A stretch of 7,629 nucleotides of DNA from Desulfobacterales bacterium (GTDB taxonomy: Bacteria; Desulfobacterota; Desulfobacteria; Desulfobacterales; JAUCGF01), in NCBI GenBank assembly GCA_029940345.1, contig JAOZRC010000242.1:1-7629 (forward strand), given 5' to 3'. Made by a program: the position numbers and the translations under genes. Below are positions 1 through 6,056 of the stretch, in pieces; within the stretch, counting starts at the first letter, position 1, and each line of letters starts with the position of its first letter. Below the pieces are notes generated by a model. The model was not told where the DNA came from and did no database searches. It saw only the letters and a program-made list of their open reading frames with translations.

Positions 1-6
1 CATCAG

Positions 7-79
7 CCTGAATTAGTCAGGTTTCGTTCCTCAATCCAACCTACGACTACATTTATTGTCCCGGCTTATGTTGATAGCC
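7..79. repeat. Composite of two dispersed extragenic repeats
   Basis: Two repeat pieces lie end to end. Bases 7-21 form a small hairpin (CCTGA/TCAGG). Bases 20-45 read GGTTTCGTTCCTCAATCCAA and on to CCTACG, resembling from memory a short extragenic repeat family found in many bacterial genomes. Bases 56-79 match the reverse complement of 5458-5481 at 23 of 24 positions, so this is an inverted copy of one arm of the palindromic repeat there. An open frame on the minus strand (259-53) crosses this block but looks like a chance ORF. No function is assigned. Confidence 0.6.
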
Positions 80-143
80 CGGATTCGTTTTGAAAATGAA
101 TAACGGCGACAAATAAAATAAAGCACGAGCACCGATTTCTATC

Positions 144-174
144 TTGACACGTCCGCTTCTTTTTGCGATATATT
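144..174 (+). promoter_or_regulatory. Probable sigma70-type promoter of argG
   Basis: A perfect -35 hexamer TTGACA lies at 144-149. The -10 could be TATATT at 169-174 (five of six consensus bases, 19-nt spacer) or GATATA at 167-172 (17-nt spacer, weaker match). Transcription would start near 180 and give a leader of about 110 nt before argG. No convincing ARG-box operator was found by eye around it. Confidence 0.5.
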
Positions 175-216
175 CAACATTTTTAATGATAGTGAAAATT
201 AATCGAAGCGCCGTTT

Positions 217-272
217 TTCCCAAGCGGCATCTTGATGCGGGAATGTAAAACCTCGGCAAATGTCGGGGTTTT
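217..272 (+). promoter_or_regulatory. Two consecutive hairpins in the argG leader
   Basis: Hairpin 1 pairs TTCCC (217-221) with GGGAA (239-243) and GCATC (227-231) with GATGC (234-238), leaving a 5-nt bulge. Hairpin 2 pairs AAAACCTCG (247-255) with CGGGGTTTT (264-272) through an 8-nt loop and one G-U wobble. It resembles an intrinsic terminator, although the T run is only four long and sits in the stem. The Shine-Dalgarno sequence of argG starts about 8 nt later. It could be an attenuator, an mRNA stabiliser or the relic of an upstream terminator; the sequence does not decide. Confidence 0.45.
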
Positions 273-291
273 CTCTTGTAGGAGAACTAAG

Positions 292-1557
292 ATGACAGAT
301 GATAAAATTAAAAAAGTGGTGCTGGCCTATAGCGGTGGATTGGATACATCCGTGATCGTCCCCTGGTTGAAAAATAATTTCGCTAATTGCGAAGTGATCT
401 GTTTTACGGCTGATCTCGGACAGGAAGAGGAGTTGGACGGTTTGGAAGAAAAAGCCCTGGCATCCGGCGCGAGTAAATTATTTGTGCGGGATTTACGTGA
501 GGAATTTTTAAACGAGTATGTCTTCCCAACACTTCAAGCCGGTGCGATTTACGAACGGGATTACCTGCTGGGCACATCATTTGCGCGTCCGCTGATCGCC
601 AAACACATGGTTGCCATTGCCGAAGCCGAAGGTGCGGATGCGATCTCGCACGGTTGCACGGGTAAAGGTAACGACCAGGTGCGTTTCGAACTGACGGTGA
701 TGGCTCTCAATCCCAAACTTAAAATTATCGCTCCCTGGCGCGAATGGGATATCCGCAGTCGCGAGGATGCGTTGAAATATGCGGCTGAATATAATATCCC
801 GGTGATCCATACCGAAAAAGATATCTATAGCCGTGACCGCAATATTTTTCATCTTTCCCATGAAGGCGGCTTATTGGAAGACCCATGGAACGAACCGGCG
901 GCGGAAATGTTCCAGTTGACCAAAAGTCCGGAAGACGCACCGGATGAGGCCGAATATGTTGAGATCGGATTTGAGCGTGGCAACCCGGTCAGTTTAAACG
1001 GTGAAACGCTTTCATCCGTTGATCTGTTTCAACAATTGAACAAAATTGCCGGCAGGCATGCCATCGGACGGGTGGATATCGTCGAGAACCGTTTAGTGGG
1101 CATGAAAAGCCGCGGGGTATATGAAACCCCTGCCGGAACAGTTATCATGCGCGCCCACCAGTCCCTGGAAAGCTTATGTCTTGATAAGCATACGATGCAC
1201 TATAAAGATAATATCGCGGTGAAATATGCTGAACTGGTTTATAACGGCCAATGGTTTATTCAGCTTCGCGAGGCGCTGGATGCGTTTGTCAGGGAAACCC
1301 AAAAACGGGTCACCGGCGTGGTGCGGTTAAAATTATACAAAGGCAACATCATCAATGCGGGCCGCAAGAGTCCCTACAGCCTGTATCGCGAGGATTATGC
1401 GTCTTTTGGTGAAGAAGATGTCTATAATCAGCAAGATGCGCAAGGCTTCATCCAGTTATTTGGCCTGCCGTTGAAAGTCGAGGCGTTGCTGTCCATGGAA
1501 GGCGGCGAAGAAACCCGGTATCAACGACCGGATTATAGCAAATTTAAACGGGATTAG
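292..1557 (+). CDS. argG: Argininosuccinate synthase
   Basis: Cytoplasmic enzyme of arginine synthesis that condenses citrulline and aspartate with ATP to give argininosuccinate, AMP and PPi. The 421-residue product carries the N-type ATP pyrophosphatase loop AYSGGLDTS (residues 12-20), the segment [14 protein letters not shown] (120-133), [15 protein letters not shown] (179-193) and [11 protein letters not shown] (272-282), all hallmarks of the family. The usual length is about 400 residues, so it is full length with a slightly long C-terminal tail. I chose ATG 292 because AGGAGA (280-285) lies at good spacing and the protein then begins as relatives do. The frame stays open upstream to 232, but that stretch is leader hairpin and has no ribosome binding site. 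The next gene is not argH, the usual partner, but pyrB beyond a palindromic element. Confidence 0.97.
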   Translation: MTDDKIKKVVLAYSGGLDTSVIVPWLKNNFANCEVICFTADLGQEEELDGLEEKALASGASKLFVRDLREEFLNEYVFPTLQAGAIYERDYLLGTSFARPLIAKHMVAIAEAEGADAISHGCTGKGNDQVRFELTVMALNPKLKIIAPWREWDIRSREDALKYAAEYNIPVIHTEKDIYSRDRNIFHLSHEGGLLEDPWNEPAAEMFQLTKSPEDAPDEAEYVEIGFERGNPVSLNGETLSSVDLFQQLNKIAGRHAIGRVDIVENRLVGMKSRGVYETPAGTVIMRAHQSLESLCLDKHTMHYKDNIAVKYAELVYNGQWFIQLREALDAFVRETQKRVTGVVRLKLYKGNIINAGRKSPYSLYREDYASFGEEDVYNQQDAQGFIQLFGLPLKVEALLSMEGGEETRYQRPDYSKFKRD

Positions 1558-1562
1558 GAGAT

Positions 1563-1803
1563 GTCTGAATCAGAATTAAAGAATGTACTGAATTTTGTAT
1601 CTTATTCAAATTCAATAATAATTATGGAATGCGAAAGTTAAGCAGAGCGGAGGAACGGAGCGGAACGGTCTTTCGCAATATAGCTTTGCGAAAGACCGCT
1701 TCGCTTAACTTTCGCACTCCGGATTTATATTTTGCCATAATTTTTGAATCGGATACAGAATTTTTACCATTCTGAAATCGGACTGGTAAATTCTGATTCA
1801 GAC
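1563..1803. repeat. 241-bp imperfect palindromic element (MITE-like or structured RNA)
   Basis: The ends are a perfect 15-bp inverted repeat, GTCTGAATCAGAATT (1563-1577) against 1789-1803. Further paired blocks, moving inward, are 1596-1610 with 1743-1757 (13 of 15), AATTATGG 1620-1627 with 1735-1742, a 14-bp perfect match 1630-1643 with 1703-1716, and a 13-bp perfect match CGGTCTTTCGCAA 1666-1678 with 1686-1698 around a 7-nt loop. The right arm has an extra hairpin (TTTACCA/TGGTAAA, 1764-1790). No clear target-site duplication is visible. It fills most of the gap between argG and pyrB. It could be a non-autonomous transposon or a transcript-processing or termination structure; there is no T tract directly after the central hairpin. 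No confident separate pyrB promoter was found in this gap. Confidence 0.75.
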
Positions 1804-1842
1804 AATTATGTTTTTTAAAATCCACTAAACGGGAGGGGCATA

Positions 1843-2925
1843 ATGAGCGCGATTGTCGAACCGACTTGTCAAATTTACGAAGGTTGGGAAGAATTTTATC
1901 ACGGCGATACTGACGATAAGAAAGACTGTTTTCTTGCCGAAGGCAAGCTGTTTGATATTATTTTTGCCCAACAGTTTAACCGGCCGTTTCTGGATTATAT
2001 CTGCAATTTGGCGAATCAGATTAGACGGATGGCGAAAACCAAAATGGGATCGCAAAAACTTCGTTCGCTCTTAGCGCATAAACGCGCCATGCTCTATTTT
2101 GTTCAGCCATCTACACGAACGTTTTTATCATTCCAAAATGCCTGCCATATCCTGGGTCTGAAAGTTTCTGAAACCCGGGAAACATCCACCAGTTCAGAAG
2201 TCAAAGGTGAATCCCAGGAAGACACCATCCGAACGTTTGCCAGCTATGTCAATCTGATTATTGTCCGCCACCCCGAAGCCGGTTTTGCTGAAAAAACCGC
2301 GTGGGTGCTCAATCAGACGGATCGACCGGTTCCTGTGATTAATGGCGGTTCAGGACCGGATCAACATCCGACCCAAGCGATGCTGGATATTTACACGTTG
2401 GAAAGATCATTCAAGCATATCGGAGGTCTGGACGGTAAAAAAATCGCCATGGTGGGTGATTTGAAGCGAGGTCGTACCGTGCGTTCCCTGAGCTATTTGA
2501 TGAAAAACTACCGGGACGTCACCTTGTATTTTGTTTCCCCTCAAATATTCAGGATGAAAGATGATATTAAAGCTTTTTTAAACAAACATGGCATCAAATT
2601 CTACGAAAGTGATGATTTTAGATCTATTATGCCGGAAGCAGACGCCATTTATATGACGCGCATCCAGCAGGAATACGCCGATGACCCGTCTGGTGAAATC
2701 GACGCTTATCCCGATTTTCATTTTAAAAAAGAACATCTTGGTATCATCAAGCCCCATTGCACCATTATGCACCCGTTGCCCCGTCGCTATGAGATTGACG
2801 TGGCGGTCGATAAAGACCCGCGGGCGGCCTATTGGCGTCAGGAACGTAATGGCATGTGGCTGCGCGCTGCTTTGATTGCCTATATTTTTGGTGTGGAAAA
2901 AGAGATTGGTACGGAATTTTTGTAA
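1843..2925 (+). CDS. pyrB: Aspartate carbamoyltransferase catalytic chain
   Basis: Catalyses carbamoyl phosphate plus aspartate to N-carbamoylaspartate, the committed step of pyrimidine synthesis, in the cytoplasm. The carbamoyl-phosphate loop STRT is at residues 90-93, the swinging-loop residues align as S117 and K121, and there follow VRHPEAG (R142), GGSGPDQHPTQ (H175, Q178), MVGDLKRGRTVRSL (R211), YMTRIQQEY (R273, Q275) and MHPLPRRYEI (P311, L312). These match the active-site set of the E. coli enzyme and favour aspartate over ornithine as substrate. At 360 residues it is longer than the E. coli chain (about 310), mainly from an N-terminal extension of roughly 38 residues. ATG 1843 is preceded by GGGAGGGG (1831-1838), a strong ribosome binding site. 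No regulatory chain or dihydroorotase gene is adjacent. It ends 13 nt from the convergent kinase gene, with no terminator evident in the gap. Confidence 0.93.
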   Translation: MSAIVEPTCQIYEGWEEFYHGDTDDKKDCFLAEGKLFDIIFAQQFNRPFLDYICNLANQIRRMAKTKMGSQKLRSLLAHKRAMLYFVQPSTRTFLSFQNACHILGLKVSETRETSTSSEVKGESQEDTIRTFASYVNLIIVRHPEAGFAEKTAWVLNQTDRPVPVINGGSGPDQHPTQAMLDIYTLERSFKHIGGLDGKKIAMVGDLKRGRTVRSLSYLMKNYRDVTLYFVSPQIFRMKDDIKAFLNKHGIKFYESDDFRSIMPEADAIYMTRIQQEYADDPSGEIDAYPDFHFKKEHLGIIKPHCTIMHPLPRRYEIDVAVDKDPRAAYWRQERNGMWLRAALIAYIFGVEKEIGTEFL

Positions 2926-2938
2926 ATAAATTACATGT

Positions 2939-4546
2939 TTAGGCGTCAGAAGACAATTCCTGATACAGCGGTAATTGAATGGTCATGGTCGTTCCTCCAG
3001 TCCCATCACTGGCGGCTGATATGATGCCGCCCAGCCTTTCAATGATTTTAAAACTGACGGACAGCCCCAACCCGGTGCCTTTACCCGGTTCTTTGGTCGT
3101 GAAAAACGGATCAAAAATGTAATCAATGTCAGTAGGCGCAATGCCGGCACCATTATCTGTGAAATTTACTACCAGAACAGTACGTTGGCGGGTCAATGCA
3201 GTCGGGTCTGCGTTTGCACCGGCAGGCGTGTTTAATGCGGCGTCAACATCCGTATCCGTGCGTAGCGCACTGGTAATCAGTAATTGACCGTTATCTCCGT
3301 TGGCGCTGTCCGCTATGGCGTCCGCAGCATTCAGAATCAGATTCAGACAAACCTGGCGCAACTGAGCCGCATCCGCTCTGACGCTGTCATTTTTCGCCGT
3401 AAGCTCTGATCGGATTTTAATGGCCGTCATTACCGGCTGAAACTTAACGATCTCCAGTGTATCCTGGATAACCTGATGAACCGCGACCGTTTCGGATTGA
3501 TAATCTGACGTTCTTGAATAATTTAGCAGTTGTTTGATAATTACGTCAATCCGGCTGATTTCACCTTCCGCGCGGGTTAAAAACTCTGCGCGTTCATCGT
3601 CAGTGACATCATCCTGCCCCAAAAGTTCCATGTACCCCATTACGATACCGATGGGATTGCCGATTTCATGAGCGATTCCGGCTGCCAAACGTCCTACGGA
3701 GGCCATTTTTTCCGCACGGATAACATCATTTTGAGCTTGTTTCAGTTCACTGTTTGATTGTTCCAGGGAACGGATCGTTTGCTGTAATTTATCCTTATCC
3801 AGGGCGATACGACGCACCATAGAATTAATTGATTTGGATAATATGTTGAATTCGCTATCTTTTTTATCACTGAAAATAATTTGATGATCATATTCATTAA
3901 ACGCATCCATTCGGTCCACCAGTCGTTGAATCGGTCTTACGATAATTTTTCCCATACTGAACGTGCCGATGAATGTTAAGATAGCCGTGTTGATTAACAT
4001 CAGGATAAAAAGAACAAATTGAGTTTGCCTGAAAAACAGGTAATTTTTATCAAGGTCAAACACAATACCGACACCCGCGGTAACACGGTTTTGTCCGAAA
4101 AGAGGTGCCGCCAGCACAGCATAGCGGGGTTGCTTCCCCAAAACGTCCCAGGCCACACCGGCCAATTGGCTTAAAGGTTTGCCCGTTTGCATGGCGCCAG
4201 AGATAATTTTACTTATATGATGATCAAAAGCGCCGTCATTCAGGCCAATCTCTATCTGCTGTTCTGATTTGATATCTGTCAATCGTGCATAACAAAATCC
4301 GGAATTTAGCACAATCTCTTGAAACATATATTTAAACTCGTCGTTAATCTGACCGGTCAGAGGATCAAGAAATACGGCAGAATGACTCTCCATCGCCTTG
4401 AGTAAAAGACGACCCCGGTCTGATTCGGATTGAATCAAAACCCGCTGAAACGTATTGAGCGAAACAAATCCGATCAATGTCATTCCGATAATCAGAAGAA
4501 TCGCTGTATGAATCGCAATGTTGAGTTTTAATCCGCGGTAAAACAT
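2939..4546 (-). CDS. Membrane sensor histidine kinase, orphan
   Basis: A 535-residue two-component sensor. TM1 is at about residues 9-31, a periplasmic sensing domain of about 140 residues follows (no family recognised), and TM2 is at about 177-197. A HAMP linker (about 198-250, with P205) and a short coiled coil (about 250-278) lead to the HisKA domain with phospho-acceptor H293 in AHEIGNP. The ATPase domain has the N-box [10 protein letters not shown] (N406), the G1 box DNGAGI (464-469), the F-box FDPFF (478-482) and the G2 box GKGTGLGL (488-495). All key residues are present, so it should be active. An Ala/Thr-rich insertion of about 25 residues (about 428-454) lies between the N and G1 boxes. 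ATG 4546 has AGGTG 7 nt upstream. No response regulator is nearby, so its partner and signal are unknown. Confidence 0.93.
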   Translation of the reverse strand: MFYRGLKLNIAIHTAILLIIGMTLIGFVSLNTFQRVLIQSESDRGRLLLKAMESHSAVFLDPLTGQINDEFKYMFQEIVLNSGFCYARLTDIKSEQQIEIGLNDGAFDHHISKIISGAMQTGKPLSQLAGVAWDVLGKQPRYAVLAAPLFGQNRVTAGVGIVFDLDKNYLFFRQTQFVLFILMLINTAILTFIGTFSMGKIIVRPIQRLVDRMDAFNEYDHQIIFSDKKDSEFNILSKSINSMVRRIALDKDKLQQTIRSLEQSNSELKQAQNDVIRAEKMASVGRLAAGIAHEIGNPIGIVMGYMELLGQDDVTDDERAEFLTRAEGEISRIDVIIKQLLNYSRTSDYQSETVAVHQVIQDTLEIVKFQPVMTAIKIRSELTAKNDSVRADAAQLRQVCLNLILNAADAIADSANGDNGQLLITSALRTDTDVDAALNTPAGANADPTALTRQRTVLVVNFTDNGAGIAPTDIDYIFDPFFTTKEPGKGTGLGLSVSFKIIERLGGIISAASDGTGGTTMTIQLPLYQELSSDA

Positions 4547-4636
4547 TTATAAGCACCTGAGATATTATTTAACGGACGCCTGTCGCCACGCAACGTAATA
4601 TGGAACAACCGCTCTTGCTATTCGCACCATGCGCTT

Positions 4637-4665
4637 ATGATATTTAAAATGGGGATTGATGTCAA
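4637..4665 (-). promoter_or_regulatory. Strong sigma70-type promoter of the histidine kinase
   Basis: On the minus strand a perfect TTGACA (4665-4660) and TATCAT (4642-4637, five of six) are separated by exactly 17 nt. Transcription would start near 4630 and leave a leader of about 84 nt before the kinase ATG. The -35 element is about 35 bp from the -35 element of the divergent methyltransferase promoter, so a single bound regulator could affect both. Confidence 0.7.
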
Positions 4666-4700
4666 CAAAACAGTAGGGTGTCAAGGTTCAAAAAATTCGC

Positions 4701-4729
4701 TTGCCAAATAGCGTTTCAGCGCATATTAA
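4701..4729 (+). promoter_or_regulatory. Probable promoter of the methyltransferase gene
   Basis: TTGCCA (4701-4706, five of six) and TATTAA (4724-4729, four of six) are spaced by 17 nt. The predicted start is near 4736, giving a leader of about 55 nt. It is weaker than the kinase promoter facing the other way. Confidence 0.45.
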
Positions 4730-4790
4730 CTATTTAGAAAGATAACTGGCGGAAACGAGATTCTTAGTCATATTAAAATTACACAAACGA

Positions 4791-5408
4791 ATGCAAATCA
4801 GTTCTCAATTATTATCTCAGGTCAAAGGTTTTTTAGACGAGGAAGAAGGCCAGGCGCTCTACAAATATGCTTACGAAGCCGCATCCAATGGGCCGTGTTT
4901 GGAGATTGGCAGTTACTGCGGCAAATCCGCCATTTACATCGGAAGCGCTTGTAAGGCGCGTAACAGCATCCTGTTTTCGGTTGATCACCATGCCGGTTCC
5001 GAAGAGCAGCAACCCGGTGAGGCCTATTTTGATCCGGCGCTTTTTAACAAACTGACCAACCGTGTTGACACCTTCGGCGTTTTTCGCCGCACCTTAAACC
5101 GCGCGAGGCTTGATGATACCGTTGTTCCTTTAGTGTGCCAATCCGAAGTGGCCGCGCGCGCCTGGGCTACACCGTTAAACCTGGTTTTTATTGATGGCGG
5201 CCATTCTTATGAAGCGGTTTACACCGATTATCACTGCTGGGCGCGGCATCTTCTTCCGGGTGGTTATCTGCTAATTCATGATATTTTTAAAAATCCTGCC
5301 GATGGCGGCCAGGCACCCTATCACGTTTATAAAAAAGCGATCGCTTCCGGCCATTTTTGTGAATTATCTATGGTTAAAACTCTGGGCGTGTTAAAAAAGC
5401 GGATGTGA
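4791..5408 (+). CDS. Class I SAM-dependent methyltransferase, substrate unknown
   Basis: A 205-residue single-domain protein with a Rossmann-type methyltransferase fold. Motif I reads LEIGSYCGKSA (residues 37-47) and should bind S-adenosylmethionine. The acidic residue after the second strand is D65 in SVDHH, FIDGGHSYEAV (133-143) is the motif typical of the Methyltransf_24-like group, and PGGYLLIHDIF (156-166) follows. There is no signal peptide or membrane segment, so it is probably cytoplasmic. The substrate cannot be read from the sequence; relatives act on sugars, small molecules or cell-surface polymers. ATG 4791 has no recognisable Shine-Dalgarno sequence (upstream ACACAAACGA), yet no other in-frame ATG occurs before residue 194. 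It stands alone, divergent from the histidine kinase, and is followed by a repeat-rich, gene-free stretch. Confidence 0.88.
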   Translation: MQISSQLLSQVKGFLDEEEGQALYKYAYEAASNGPCLEIGSYCGKSAIYIGSACKARNSILFSVDHHAGSEEQQPGEAYFDPALFNKLTNRVDTFGVFRRTLNRARLDDTVVPLVCQSEVAARAWATPLNLVFIDGGHSYEAVYTDYHCWARHLLPGGYLLIHDIFKNPADGGQAPYHVYKKAIASGHFCELSMVKTLGVLKKRM

Positions 5409-5448
5409 TTCACGACTAGCGGTTAAGGTACCTGATGTCCGTCGTGTT

Positions 5449-5602
5449 CGCGAGAACGGCTACCAACATAAGCCGGGACAAATGTAGAGCGGAAAGCTGT
5501 TCCGCTTTTTCAACCTTCCGGCAACATTAAATGACGGGGAACGGCTTTCCGCGCTACAAACGCACCGAAGTGTCCCGCCTTATCTTGGTAGCCACGAGAG
5601 CG
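5449..5602. repeat. Composite imperfect palindromic repeat
   Basis: Outer arms: 5458-5480 matches the reverse complement of 5571-5593 at 21 of 23 positions. Inner arms: 5483-5503 matches the reverse complement of 5538-5558 at 19 of 21. The block can fold into a long hairpin. The left outer arm recurs as an inverted copy at 56-79. The flanking segments 5449-5457 and 5594-5602 do not pair. A minus-strand open frame (5713-5510) runs through it but is built of repeat sequence and is not called. Such elements are usually dispersed, non-coding palindromes; mobility is not shown here. Confidence 0.7.
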
Positions 5603-5629
5603 TAAACCCGACGAAAGCAGTCTCTGCCA

Positions 5630-5654
5630 TCGGATTACACTCTCGCTAATCCGA
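5630..5654. repeat. Short extragenic hairpin repeat
   Basis: Perfect 8-bp arms TCGGATTA (5630-5637) and TAATCCGA (5647-5654) enclose a 9-nt loop. The sequence resembles, from memory, a widespread family of extragenic repeats with GTCGGATTA arms. It lies 28 bp beyond the larger palindrome, and together they look like a repeat hot spot between the last chromosomal gene and the tRNA. No promoter or terminator features are attached. Confidence 0.55.
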
Positions 5655-5710
5655 CCTATAAAAATGGCTTCCACAGCGTTGCTGCCATGCAAACCGACAA
5701 ACGTGAATGA

Positions 5711-5812
5711 CATACCATCAAAAGATTTTATAAGGCGGTGAAGAAAGCTTGCAAAGACGCCGGAATTGGTATAAGAAATTTTCGTACTTGGGGTGTACAG
5801 TCATTTTCATAA
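5711..5812 (+). pseudogene. Probable remnant of a tyrosine recombinase gene
   Basis: The frame from 5711, just after a TGA, to TAA 5810-5812 encodes about 33 residues including RFYKAVKKACKDAGIG and RNFR. This resembles the segment of tyrosine integrases just before the catalytic HxxR box; the intact integrase in this window has HFKPALKKAGVDEIRFHDLR there. The HDLRHT box itself is not recognisable, no start codon or ribosome binding site is present, and both ends are closed by stops. I read it as a decayed trace of an earlier integration event beside the same tRNA gene. The match is short, so chance similarity cannot be excluded. Confidence 0.4.
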
Positions 5813-5856
5813 TAAAAAGCGACGAGATATTTGTTTGCAATCCCTCAAGGTCAATG

Positions 5857-5885
5857 TTGAAAATTTGAAACTGGCAGCTTATTAC
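5857..5885 (+). promoter_or_regulatory. Probable tRNA-Arg promoter
   Basis: TTGAAA (5857-5862) and TATTAC (5880-5885) are separated by 17 nt. Transcription would begin at about 5891-5893, a few nucleotides before the mature tRNA 5' end at 5896, which is a plausible arrangement for a single tRNA gene. Confidence 0.5.
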
Positions 5886-5895
5886 ATTCCGAATG

Positions 5896-5971
5896 GCCCC
5901 CGTAGCTCAGTGGATAGAGCATCGGATTCCTAATCCGTGCGCCGCAGGTCCGATTCCTGCCGGGGGCACCA
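5896..5971 (+). tRNA. tRNA-Arg (anticodon CCU)
   Basis: A full cloverleaf can be drawn. The acceptor arm is GCCCCCG (5896-5902) with CGGGGGC (5961-5967), the D stem is GCTC/GAGC (5905-5908 and 5917-5920), and the anticodon loop TTCCTAA (5927-5933) gives anticodon CCU, reading AGG. The T arm is GCAGG/CCTGC around TCCGATT (5944-5960), the discriminator is A5968, and CCA is encoded at 5969-5971. The top pair of the anticodon stem (T5922/T5938) is mismatched. Its 3' end faces the 3' end of the integrase gene, so it is the likely attachment site of the element to the right. Confidence 0.95.
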
Positions 5972-5983
5972 ATGATTTCAATA

Positions 5984-6014
5984 GGTTACACATATTAACG
6001 TAAGCCTTTTTTTT
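5984..6014 (+). terminator. Weak candidate terminator after tRNA-Arg
   Basis: GGTTAC (5984-5989) can pair with GTAAGCC (6000-6006) with one bulged G, followed by eight T residues (6007-6014). The stem is short and the loop is 10 nt, so this is a low-confidence call. It overlaps DNA that would belong to the integrated element. Confidence 0.3.
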
Positions 6015-6016
6015 CA

Positions 6017-6037
6017 TTTCGTGCCAGTTTCGTGCCA
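6017..6037. repeat. Tandem TTTCGTGCCA repeats, possible integrase arm sites
   Basis: TTTCGTGCCA occurs at 6017-6026 and again at 6028-6037, an 11-bp period of about one helical turn. A variant CGTGTCA lies at 6050-6056, and a further CGTGCCA at 7234-7240 on the other side of the integrase gene. Short direct repeats near the crossover are typical arm-type binding sites of lambda-type integrases. Direct evidence of binding is lacking. Confidence 0.4.
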
Positions 6038-6056
6038 TGTTGAAAAAAACGTGTCA

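Noticed and set aside
53..259. Minus-strand open frame of 68 codons
   Set aside because: It runs through a dispersed repeat and the argG promoter and leader on the opposite strand, with no recognisable product.
232..291. Upstream in-frame start for argG (TTG 232 or ATG 235)
   Set aside because: No ribosome binding site; the stretch forms leader hairpins, and ATG 292 has a good Shine-Dalgarno site and a family-typical N-terminus.
577..940. Minus-strand frames inside argG
   Set aside because: Shadows of the strongly supported argG coding frame.
1561..1641. Small ORF of 26 codons after argG (MSESELKNVL), perhaps an argH remnant
   Set aside because: AGGAG abuts the ATG with no spacing, the sequence does not resemble ArgH, and it lies within the left arm of the palindrome.
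1732..1757. Candidate pyrB promoter (TTGCCA with a weak -10)
   Set aside because: The -10 match is only three of six and lies inside the palindrome; pyrB could equally be read from argG.
1622..1825. Minus-strand open frame of 67 codons
   Set aside because: It is made entirely of the palindromic element and its edge, with no coding signs.
5449..5656. Possible CRISPR array among the repeats
   Set aside because: The repeats are palindromic and irregular, with no regular spacing, spacers or cas genes.
5510..5713. Minus-strand open frame of 67 codons
   Set aside because: It is built from the extragenic palindromes; it resembles, from memory, spurious proteins predicted from such repeats.
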